Assembly (NCBI GenBank): GCA_019636385.1
Contig: JAHBXT010000005.1
Coordinates: forward strand, 1-64,000
Reading direction: 5' to 3'
DNA length: 64,000 nt
Source of the DNA: Pirellulaceae bacterium
GTDB lineage: Bacteria; Planctomycetota; Planctomycetia; Pirellulales; Pirellulaceae
Part shown: positions 33,093 to 41,395 of the stretch, in pieces
Numbering within the stretch: the stretch's first letter is position 1
Layout: every line of letters begins with the position of its first letter
Notes under the pieces: model-generated
Told to the model about the DNA's origin: nothing
Seen by the model: only the letters and a program-made list of their open reading frames with translations
Database searches by the model: none
Position numbers and translations under genes: made by a program

Positions 33093-33383
33093 CTAAGTTT
33101 CCTTATCGTCTTTCAACTACTCTGGGTAACAACAGTCCCATTGCAAGTGCATGCCCAGGATCAATCGGCGCGGCTGCAATCCACATAACGAACTTCACGA
33201 TCTTGGTGGGCTGGCGCGGGGCCTGACTGATCGAGTTGGATGCTCCTCTGCGCCGCTTGTAAGTACCACTCGAAGGAATCCGCAGTATACTGGCTCCCGC
33301 TTGTCCCGCCCTCTTAGCCAGCTCGCAGCATTTCACATACAACCGCTGATCAATTTGACTTTGACCACAGGCTACCGATCAAG

Positions 33384-36300
33384 TCAATTCGTCACGCGAG
33401 AAACGACCAAGCCATGTAGTCGCAGCTTACCTGTCTGTGATTGAAACTCCAGCGTCAGACTATCTTTGACAGCTTGAGGCGCTAATGTGGCCTGGACAAT
33501 GTAGGGTGTCTCAGGCGGGCTGACGGGAATGGATTGTTGGCTGAGCAGCGACTGCCCGGCCGACGTCACATCGACCATGCAAACTTGAGAACCACTGCCG
33601 GGCGCAGGCTGATCATTATCGGCCGCGCTACTGAGCATCAGTGTTACCTGATACTCGGCAGGTGCGTCTTCAGGACCGAGCAGTGGCAGGGTCAACTGCT
33701 GCAAGCCTTCGACCCATGACGATGCAATCCACGGAACCACTTCCACAGCCGAGTTCGAGGGATTGCTCGCAGTAGTTGTCAGTTGTACCCTGGACTCCGA
33801 GAGGCTGCGGTAACCACCCGACTCGGTGATCATAGCCTGCAAGTCCACATCGACTGCCAACGAAGTCTCTTTGTACGCGTTGCGGCGCGGATAAGACAAC
33901 CATAATGTGCCATCTGCATCACGACGATCACCGGGTGAGCCGAAATTGACGGACATTGACTGAACTGGTGTCAGCGAGCCGACGGCGCTATGGATCGTCC
34001 AATGCATGGTGCGCGGCCGAGGCTCGAGCACGATCGTGGCAGCGATTGAAAACTGGCAAACGCAGCCCGCGCTGGCTTCGGGAATCATCACCAAGCCGTT
34101 GGCGGGAATTGCGTTAATCCAGCAACCAAGGCGATGGCCAGAAAAATGGTTCGTTCCAGCGTCGGCGTTGAGATCATAAAACGCGGTATCGCCAGACCGA
34201 AACATCAACAGCCCCGAATCACAGCCGGTCAAAATTCCACAATGATGCCCAGTTCTCATGAGACTCCAAGGTACCTGCTGGCCTGTGGTGGGATGTGCGC
34301 GTGTGATCTGATCGCCCGACTGTAGCTGAAACGCCCATGGCTCGGCCAATACTTGATTGCCGATGATGATTGGCCGCCCTTTGTAATTGGCATCTTTCTT
34401 CCAGCGGACATAACCCTCGTCTGCTGAAAGTGCGACCAGTCGGCGACGAGTAAACGCACCGCTGACAAATTGCTCCCAAAAGTGACCATTCGCGTTGGCG
34501 CCACCCAACAGCAGCGTACCGTTGTAATACATCAACGTCAGCTTGCCGCCGCCGATACCCAAGTCGCTGCAGTCGGTTACGTCCACTGGCTGAGCCCACA
34601 GCTGCTCGCCCGATTTCAAGTCCAGCGCAATCGCGCGGCGGATATCGGCTCGTTTGACGCGATCCTCGGCCAAATCGCGCTCAGCGCCAGTCAATGCAGC
34701 CAGGGCAGTTTTGTCCTGAGCGAGGATCTCTTCGCGTTGCTGGCTGGTGATCGAGCTGTCGATGAAGTAGACCCGGCCTGGTCCGACGGCGATCGTGTGG
34801 TGCGAGACGCTATTGCCTTGAAACTCCCAAGCTTGTAGGCCCGATTCAAGTTCGATGGCGAATAGCTTGTCGGTCGCGTCTTTAGTAACTTTGCCGCGCC
34901 GCTGAAATTTTTCTTCCACTTCGTCTCTTAGCGTGCACGTTCCCAGCAGATAGCCTTCGCTGACGGCAACGTAGCCCCATTGATGCTCGCCGTCATCCTG
35001 CGCCGCAGGCAAGCGATGAACTCGCAGTATCTTGCCGGTGGCAGCATCCAACTCAAAGCATTCATTGCGCACAAAGTGGAACAAGCGATCTTCGGTTGCC
35101 GCCAAATTGCCGGGATTATTATTCATATAAACACCGGTGCGAATGGCTTTCGGATTCTCATGTCGCCACAGGAATGTACCGTTGTAAGCGTCGTAGGCCG
35201 AGATGGTTGATTCCCCTTGCACAAACAGCCGGCCACCGGTCGCCAGCGGTCCGACAGCTCCTTCGTGGCGATTGACCATTTCGCCTGGCCCTGGGTCGCC
35301 ATACCACAGCACGCCCAATTCAGATTGAACCCGAGTTTCATTACTGATCGCGGTGTTAGCAGCGTTGCCGTACAGGTGCGACCAACTACCGGCACCGGGC
35401 AGCGGACCACGCTGGAGCAGGTTCGCGGTTGAGGTTTGTTTGAGTTGTGCTTGATCGCTGATTCCCAGCCCCAATAGCCACTGGGAGCTGCGTTGCAGCA
35501 TTGACTGGACACCAGTTGATTGATTCGACGCCGTTACTGGCAGAACGATCTGCCCACCCACGGGTTTCAGATGCCGCGATACCGCTGCGTAATCCGGCAG
35601 TTTTCCGCTGACGACATAAGCATCAGAAACGATCAAGTCGGCAAAGTAATTTGAGTAAGGCAATTGGTCATCCACGTGATGCACGGTGATTCGATGGCCG
35701 TAATAGCCAGCGTCATGCAGGCGACTGCGAGCCTGCTGAACCGCCTGAGCATCACGATCGACGGCATAGATCTTCAGTTGACTGCGTTTGGCAAGTGCCT
35801 GAGCCAAGAACCCCTGGCCATTGTCGAGCACCAAGCAGAAGCCACGCTGCTTGCCCGACAGATTGAGTATCTGTTCGGCGGCTTGCTCGTACAGTTCAGG
35901 TATAGCTTCGGAAGTCGAACCAGCATTGCTGGCCTGCTGCGATGGGGAGGTGACAGACAAGTCAACTCCGGCAAAAGTATAGACGTGACCTTGATCGGTG
36001 CTGACCAGCAGGTATCCGTCAACTGCGACCAGTCCCGTGGCATCACCTTCAACGGCTGCGCTCCACATCTGCCGGCCAGTTTCAGTGGAATACCCGGTCA
36101 CTTGTTCTGGACCACCGACAAACACCAGCTCTTTGGTGGCCAAGAGCGATGATCGCGCAGTGCATGGCGTTCGCCAAGGCACGCCGATATCGGCGATGCT
36201 ATCCAGTTCCTGCTGGATGGCCAGCAACTGTTCTTGTACTCGCTGCTTGGCTGCGTCGGAAATCGCGATGGCACCACGACTGACTTCCCGGTATTTCATT

Positions 36301-37376
36301 TTCAGCTGTTGGCGACGGCGGCTATTGATGGCGTACTGCTCCAGGTCCATCTTGATCAGTTCGGTACCGGTCACCGAATAGGCATTGGCGCCTTGAATAA
36401 TGAGTTCCTTGCCTTCAAACCAACCATATCCCACATTGCCCGTGGATTGATCCATGGCTAGCCAATGATGGTCACCACTGGCGATCAGCTGATTGTTGGC
36501 CAACAGCGCTCGATAGCCGCCGACGACCCCGCCAGCCTCATTGCGCCAAGAATGTTTGCGGGCGTGCTGAACCTGCCCATTCTTCTTGTCTAGAGCCACT
36601 GGCAGCGAGCGCCCCGAGGGAACAAACAGTTGATCGCTGGTGGCCATCAAATAACCTTGCGGCGATAGTCCGGTGCGGCCAGCATCCAGTTCGCTCAAGT
36701 GATCTTGTACCCAGACAATTTCACCGCTGTGTGCATTGACGCAGTACAACCACACTCGCTCGTGTGGAAAAATGCCAGCTCCAAAATAGGCCAGATCGCC
36801 ATCGATCAAGACGCCGGTGCGCACCGGCCAGCGCGAAATCATTTCACCGCGAGCCAACAGACGATCGTCGCTCGGGCCGGCTCTATGCTGCCACAGGATG
36901 TTGCCGTGGCTTGCGTCCAAGCAATACGCGCAGCCGTCGTCGGAACCAAAATAGATTTTGCCATGGGCATAGGTCGGTGACAGCCGTATAGGAGCGTCGG
37001 CCACCATGCTCCACAGTACTTGTCCGCTACGCAAGTCGCGACACTGGAGCTGGTGGTCTACGGACGAGCCCAAGTAGACCTTGCCGCCGGCCACCACCGG
37101 CTGAATCGCCAGATCGTAACCGATGCGATTATCCAGCAGCAGTTTCTCCATCACGCGACCGGCTTCGGTAGACCAAGTTGGCGTGATCGGTGCCGCAGAG
37201 CGATGCACCCAAGCGGCTGATTCAGCCGGATGAACCACCGCCAAAGTCGATCCATGCCGATCATTGTCCCCACGCCAGGTTGGCCATTGGTCCGTAGGAA
37301 CCGCTTGAGCACGAACCGTCGCGGACGCTGCGCAACAGGCAATCCATAGGCACAACAACAATCGAGCATATCGCAT
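33384..37376 (-). CDS. Large exported PQQ-propeller protein with embedded methyltransferase-like domain
   Basis: A 1330-residue protein starting at ATG 37376, where MRYARLLLCLWIACCAASAT gives a signal peptide; longer frames upstream lack one. Residues about 30-470 form a PQQ-like beta-propeller (WPTWRGDNDRHGST, GKVYLGSSVDHQLQCRDLRS, GKIYFGSDDGCAYCLDASHG). Residues about 500-640 look like a class I SAM-binding fold: FCLVLDNGQGFLAQALAK, LKIYAVDRDAQAVQQARSRL, YFADLIVSDAYV and a final strand GGQIVLPV. A second propeller follows (GRLFVQGESTISAYDAYNGT) and a beta-rich C-terminus. A SAM-dependent domain in an exported protein is unexpected because SAM is cytoplasmic. It may be a non-catalytic fold. 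Similar fusions occur in planctomycetes, but function is unknown. Confidence 0.82.
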   Translation of the reverse strand: MRYARLLLCLWIACCAASATVRAQAVPTDQWPTWRGDNDRHGSTLAVVHPAESAAWVHRSAAPITPTWSTEAGRVMEKLLLDNRIGYDLAIQPVVAGGKVYLGSSVDHQLQCRDLRSGQVLWSMVADAPIRLSPTYAHGKIYFGSDDGCAYCLDASHGNILWQHRAGPSDDRLLARGEMISRWPVRTGVLIDGDLAYFGAGIFPHERVWLYCVNAHSGEIVWVQDHLSELDAGRTGLSPQGYLMATSDQLFVPSGRSLPVALDKKNGQVQHARKHSWRNEAGGVVGGYRALLANNQLIASGDHHWLAMDQSTGNVGYGWFEGKELIIQGANAYSVTGTELIKMDLEQYAINSRRRQQLKMKYREVSRGAIAISDAAKQRVQEQLLAIQQELDSIADIGVPWRTPCTARSSLLATKELVFVGGPEQVTGYSTETGRQMWSAAVEGDATGLVAVDGYLLVSTDQGHVYTFAGVDLSVTSPSQQASNAGSTSEAIPELYEQAAEQILNLSGKQRGFCLVLDNGQGFLAQALAKRSQLKIYAVDRDAQAVQQARSRLHDAGYYGHRITVHHVDDQLPYSNYFADLIVSDAYVVSGKLPDYAAVSRHLKPVGGQIVLPVTASNQSTGVQSMLQRSSQWLLGLGISDQAQLKQTSTANLLQRGPLPGAGSWSHLYGNAANTAISNETRVQSELGVLWYGDPGPGEMVNRHEGAVGPLATGGRLFVQGESTISAYDAYNGTFLWRHENPKAIRTGVYMNNNPGNLAATEDRLFHFVRNECFELDAATGKILRVHRLPAAQDDGEHQWGYVAVSEGYLLGTCTLRDEVEEKFQRRGKVTKDATDKLFAIELESGLQAWEFQGNSVSHHTIAVGPGRVYFIDSSITSQQREEILAQDKTALAALTGAERDLAEDRVKRADIRRAIALDLKSGEQLWAQPVDVTDCSDLGIGGGKLTLMYYNGTLLLGGANANGHFWEQFVSGAFTRRRLVALSADEGYVRWKKDANYKGRPIIIGNQVLAEPWAFQLQSGDQITRAHPTTGQQVPWSLMRTGHHCGILTGCDSGLLMFRSGDTAFYDLNADAGTNHFSGHRLGCWINAIPANGLVMIPEASAGCVCQFSIAATIVLEPRPRTMHWTIHSAVGSLTPVQSMSVNFGSPGDRRDADGTLWLSYPRRNAYKETSLAVDVDLQAMITESGGYRSLSESRVQLTTTASNPSNSAVEVVPWIASSWVEGLQQLTLPLLGPEDAPAEYQVTLMLSSAADNDQPAPGSGSQVCMVDVTSAGQSLLSQQSIPVSPPETPYIVQATLAPQAVKDSLTLEFQSQTGKLRLHGLVVSRVTN

Positions 37377-37696
37377 ACTATCACCACCGTCTGAATGTTG
37401 GTTATACGAAGACGCTGGTCTGACCCGCATCAGAGCTAGTCGGGACCCGCTTAGAAGGAACATTATCTTAGCATGAATGCCAAGCAAATGTTCGATGTCC
37501 GCAGGGTATATTTGAGCCTTAAAAATGCGGGCTTGGGGCGTAGTCACCATCGTCAGTAGCCATGGTCGCCAGACGGTTAAGTCTTCCAACCCCTGACTGC
37601 GCGAAATCAATGATACCGGAATATGTCGTTGGTCAGGTGTTGAACGACGATGTCATGGTAAGTCGATTTTAGCAAGCAAGGTTTTGCCAACCAGAT
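37377..37696. other. Intergenic stretch
   Basis: About 320 bp between the start of the large propeller gene and the end of the decayed FG-GAP gene. The signal-less frame upstream of the propeller start crosses it. No RNA gene or other coding region recognised; it should contain the propeller gene's promoter. Confidence 0.35.
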
Positions 37697-39480
37697 TTAC
37701 AACCCGCCGCCTTCTCCCTCTCCTTCTTCCCCTTCACCTTCGCTGCCGCCGCTACCGCTGGCCGGTGGGATCGTGATGTTCGTCAACTGAAAGCTAACAT
37801 TATTGCGCATCGCAGTGATGTCAGCGAAAGATACTGTACCATTCTTATCGATGTCCAACGTACTGCCCGCATCGACGATGGTGCTTACCGCTGTGTTGAT
37901 AAGTGAGATATCTGCGAATGATTCAGTGTACACACCGCCAACAGGATCAAGGCCCGTTGTCTCGCCCAACAAGTGGCCTATGTAATAGACCTGTGGTGCG
38001 GCCAGCCCTGTGTTAGCGTTGGCCTTAATCGTTACACGAAGCCATCGATTGGCAATTGCGTTATCTGCCTAGCTGATGACCACGCGAGCCGTTGCACCAG
38101 GCACCACCGATATTGAGGTTGGTGTTGGCGCAGTTGCCCAACTGGACACAGGATTCGCAGCTTCGCTACATACACCTTGTGGGCTCATTTGGAACTGAAA
38201 GTCTGTGACCTTCAGATTGCTAGGCAGGCCTGCAATGTCAAACCCCAATCCATTGATGCCACGAGAGCTGTTGATCAGATTGTTGGCACCAAGTACCTGA
38301 GAGGTCGTTCCTGCTTGGGCCAGCACTTTGACAGTATCGAGGGCGGATTGAACTCCACTTGCAGCAAACGATGAGCCGGCGTAGTAGACATATCTTCCAA
38401 CAACGGAGGCTGTTGCAGCAACTTTCTGCACCCGGAGTATGGCGGCACCTTGCACATAGGCACTGAAAACAAGGCCGGCTTCATTGTGATCGCTGACCTG
38501 GGTCCAGCCCGTGCCAATATCGACATCATCTCCAGCGTTTCTGAGGACATACAGCACGTTGCTGGTACTGGACAGGTTCAACACTTCCCTATAGTTGAGA
38601 ATCAGCGAATTGTTACCGTCGCCGTCCAGATTAATCGCCTCAATATCGACGATACGACTGTCAGCGATTGCCGGCAAATTCAGAACGTGCCCGGCGCCAA
38701 GCACAACCAGCGTGTCGAATCCGTTCCCGCCGTCAATGTGTCTGCGACCAGAAAAATCGGCATCCCGTATCACCAGGGCGTCATCGCCTTGTCCGCCTAT
38801 AAGTACATCGCTTCCGGCATCGCTATAGAGTTGATCGTTTCCTAGCCCACCGATCAACCGGTCGACTGCGGCTCCTCTGCTGGCAAACAATATCTTATTC
38901 GCACTGTTGCCTACCTGCGTGCCGACATCCGGCGTAAAGTTTCCTCCGAACACAACATAGCTCTTGCCAGCATTTAAGCGCGGCGGCGCGTCAGGGAAGG
39001 CCGGGGGTGGTTGATCCGCACCCCACGCTCCAATAATTAAATCGTCAAAACCATCGCCATTGACATCCCCAGCATGGGACACCGAATTGCCTGAGAAGTC
39101 TTTAGCAATCCGTCCATCGATACGGAAGCCGTTCGTGCCATCCAAACTGCTTGCTGGGATTACCGGCGCAAAGCCACTTGACTTGCCGAAAATTATGTAG
39201 CTCTCTCCGGAATCAGTAGTAGGAGGAGCATCGGTAGGCTCGGCCATGTGCGCACCCACAATTACGTCGTCAAAGTCATCGCCGTTGACGTCTCCTGCTC
39301 CGGAGACAGAAACGCCTAATGCATCAGCACCATCAATACCATCTACTTTGAATCCATTGGTACCGTTCAGGGCGCTCAGTGCGAGTACAGACGAAAACTT
39401 GGCTTTCCGAATACCACATAGGCTCCGAAACTCAGAAACAGATCGATGGAAATCAAGACCAAGCGTGCGTAGCCGTACAT
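37697..39480 (-). pseudogene. Decayed FG-GAP / calcium-repeat surface protein with dockerin-like end
   Basis: One long minus-strand frame, broken twice. The N-terminal frame from 39480 reaches YVVFGKPSF; a one-base frameshift near 39400 moves on to SSVLALSALNGTNGFKVDG. FG-GAP repeats follow (GDVNGDDFDDVIVGAHM, GDVNGDGFDDLIIGAWGAD) and then calcium-binding RTX-like repeats (LIGGLGNDQLYSDAGSDVLI). At 38069-38071 an in-frame TAG interrupts ...ARVVIS; the same frame resumes with ADNAIANRWLRVTIKANANT and runs to a dockerin-like DIDKNGTVSFADITAMRNN and an acidic Gly/Glu tail. Related planctomycete sequences usually have Trp where the stop stands, so TGG to TAG is likely. The protein was probably exported; the N-terminus looks truncated. 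Confidence 0.78.
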
Positions 39481-39912
39481 TGATGCTGCTCCCTGCTATT
39501 CTGATAACAAATTGGGTTGCCCAAGTTTTAGAGGCAAAAAATCAAATTAATTGACTATGGCTTTAGCCTTCATACAGTCAAGAGCAGTCAGGAAGTTGCG
39601 AAAGCGGCTGGGCACCCGCTCACGTTATCTACTAGCAATAGATTGCGTCGGGATTGAACTGCAGGAGCTAGCCGAAGTCGAATTGACGTGACTGAGGCTA
39701 GCGTCTGCGGTTCATGAATACCATTGCGCATCACGCGTTTCTGTTTTTCGCCCTTTGAACGGTTACTGTGGCTGGTCAATATTCAAAACCAAATGGCTAC
39801 ATCGCTCTGTCACTTTGGTGTGCCGGCGGTCGCGGTTGATCGGTAGTTCAGGGCTCGACAGTTCGATACGTGCTCAACCGCAGTCGTTGTCCTTCCGCGA
39901 CCTTGTCACACC
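39481..39912. other. Intergenic stretch
   Basis: About 430 bp between the decayed FG-GAP gene and the exonuclease gene. Only short frames with no protein-like pattern. May include the lost 5' part of the FG-GAP gene. I see no RNA gene or repeat. Confidence 0.35.
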
Positions 39913-40770
39913 CTACGAGGTGGTGACCGGATTGTCCCATGGATTTTCCCACTCGCCCCATTGGCTCAAGTATTGCTGATAGGCGGGGTGCTCGTCGGCT
40001 TGTGATTCTAACAACTGTCTGACCGCCGCAACGTGCTCGTGTTCCTGCTGCAAAGACAACCGCCCCGTTAAGACCCAGGTGCGCAGCAGCACGAAATAGG
40101 TGTCTAGCACGTCGCAACGACAGTACTCGTTGATCTCGGCGATTCGACCTTGGCAATAGTAATCGTAGACCATGTCGCCTTGGACATCCATTTTTCCAGG
40201 CTTGCCCAGCATCGCTGCGGCCAAGTTCAGTCCACCGCGATACCAAGTAGAACCGTAGTTGGTCAGAATCTCCTGGATATCCAAGTGCGATTTCATGTTG
40301 TACCGATTGCGGTTTTGATCGTAAGCCTTGGCTCCGATATTGAACCATTGAGGAATGGGTACTCCATAGCGGAAGGCCGCGTGTTCCATCAGTGGAATGT
40401 CAAAGGTGCGACCATTGAAGGTGACCCAGGTGGGGTGGTTGTACTTTTCCCACCCGGTCCAGAAATGTCGCGTCATTACGTGTGGGCGATGTTGTGGTTG
40501 ATCCAGCGATACGATTTCAACCAACGACAAATCTTCTCGAAGCTTAGCAATGACAATTGCGACTGGAAATTGATAGGTGTAAGGAATAAAATCGCGACCG
40601 GAACTGAGCACTAGCTCCTGGCGAAAGCGACGAACTGAGGCTGCAGGTGATAAGCCGCTGCCGGGGTAACGAGTCCGCGCGATCAGATCGCCGTCGGCAA
40701 CGCTTTCCACGTCAAACAGTAAATACTTAACTTCCTGGTCGGACTTCGTCATTCTCGCCTCTGCAGACAT
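39913..40770 (-). CDS. Predicted 3'-5' exonuclease (DNA polymerase B exonuclease-like)
   Basis: A 285-residue protein of the DNA_pol_B_exo2 / DEDD exonuclease group. The first acidic motif is YLLFDVESVADGDLI (Asp, Glu), the second is WVTFNGRTFDIPLMEHAA with Asp, and the third is EYCRCDVLDTYFVLLR with Asp. SHLDIQEILTNYG in the middle is another conserved block. The family acts on DNA or RNA 3' ends, and the biological role is unclear. Start ATG 40770; ATG 40752 is possible and has a purine-rich AGAGGCGAGA just before it. It stands alone between the pseudogene and a small lipoprotein gene. Confidence 0.85.
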   Translation of the reverse strand: MSAEARMTKSDQEVKYLLFDVESVADGDLIARTRYPGSGLSPAASVRRFRQELVLSSGRDFIPYTYQFPVAIVIAKLREDLSLVEIVSLDQPQHRPHVMTRHFWTGWEKYNHPTWVTFNGRTFDIPLMEHAAFRYGVPIPQWFNIGAKAYDQNRNRYNMKSHLDIQEILTNYGSTWYRGGLNLAAAMLGKPGKMDVQGDMVYDYYCQGRIAEINEYCRCDVLDTYFVLLRTWVLTGRLSLQQEHEHVAAVRQLLESQADEHPAYQQYLSQWGEWENPWDNPVTTS

Positions 40771-40841
40771 TCTGTGGGAGAAGCGAGCATGATAACAGAA
40801 TCAGATCGACTGCGATGCGACCAACGCGTCGGTCTGGCGAA

Positions 40842-41078
40842 CTATCGCGCCGAGCGGGCCGCTTTGGCGCGAGACTGCTCAAGAGCCGCCGTCTCGTTGG
40901 CCAATTTGTTCATGGGCCCGGCGGGAAAGTACTGAACGTCGTCCAGCAAATAGTAAGGACTAGGTAGCGTTTGTCCGGCAACTGAGACTTGGCAGCCAGA
41001 ATTCGTCGCGATTGCGGCACACAACAGCAGGCTGGCGGCAATCAGGACGATAGATTTGGATTGCTTGGGCTGGCTCAT
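40842..41078 (-). CDS. Small exported lipoprotein-like protein
   Basis: A 78-residue protein from ATG 41078 (AAGGAA ribosome-binding site). A hydrophobic signal (IVLIAASLLLCAAIATNSGC) ends at a Cys that fits a lipobox (NSGC), so LspA processing is plausible. The mature part LPSPYYLLDDVQYFPAGPMN then KLANETAALEQSRAKAARSA is a pattern I associate with small planctomycete envelope proteins of unknown role. It is divergent from the CHAT-like gene at 41396. Confidence 0.7.
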   Translation of the reverse strand: MSQPKQSKSIVLIAASLLLCAAIATNSGCQVSVAGQTLPSPYYLLDDVQYFPAGPMNKLANETAALEQSRAKAARSAR

Positions 41079-41395
41079 TTCGGGTTCCTTGCCGCCGGCA
41101 GATAGCTCCGGCGCAATAGTTGATAAAGTGTCCCAGATGCTGTGGTGCGTGTGAAACTCTGCTGGTTGTATCGGTCTTAGCGTTTGCCGCCAATCAGCGA
41201 AACCGTCGTAATAGCCGCGATTTGTCACGGAATGGCTCATTTTTTTTGCCTCGGAACCACAGGTAGAACTCACAGCCCCCACTTCTTCAGGGTGTCGTGC
41301 TCTGATTTTCTCGGAAACTGTCAACTTGCCGCCCCAAAACGCTAGCAAACTGGGCTGGAGCGTATCGCCCGGATATAGTGGAGGTGGAGTTTGTC
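41079..41395. other. Divergent promoter region
   Basis: About 320 bp between the minus-strand lipoprotein gene and the plus-strand CHAT-like gene. A GGAGGTGGAG ribosome-binding site for the latter lies at 41379-41388. A run of eight T bases sits near 41240. No further gene recognised. Confidence 0.4.

Noticed and set aside
33103-33342. 79-codon minus-strand frame upstream of the acid phosphatase
   Set aside because: No ribosome-binding site, basic random-looking composition; region is better read as promoter.
38069-38071. TAG as a recoded (pyrrolysine or readthrough) codon
   Set aside because: The same gene also has a frameshift and a truncated start, so decay is simpler. No recoding signal was seen.
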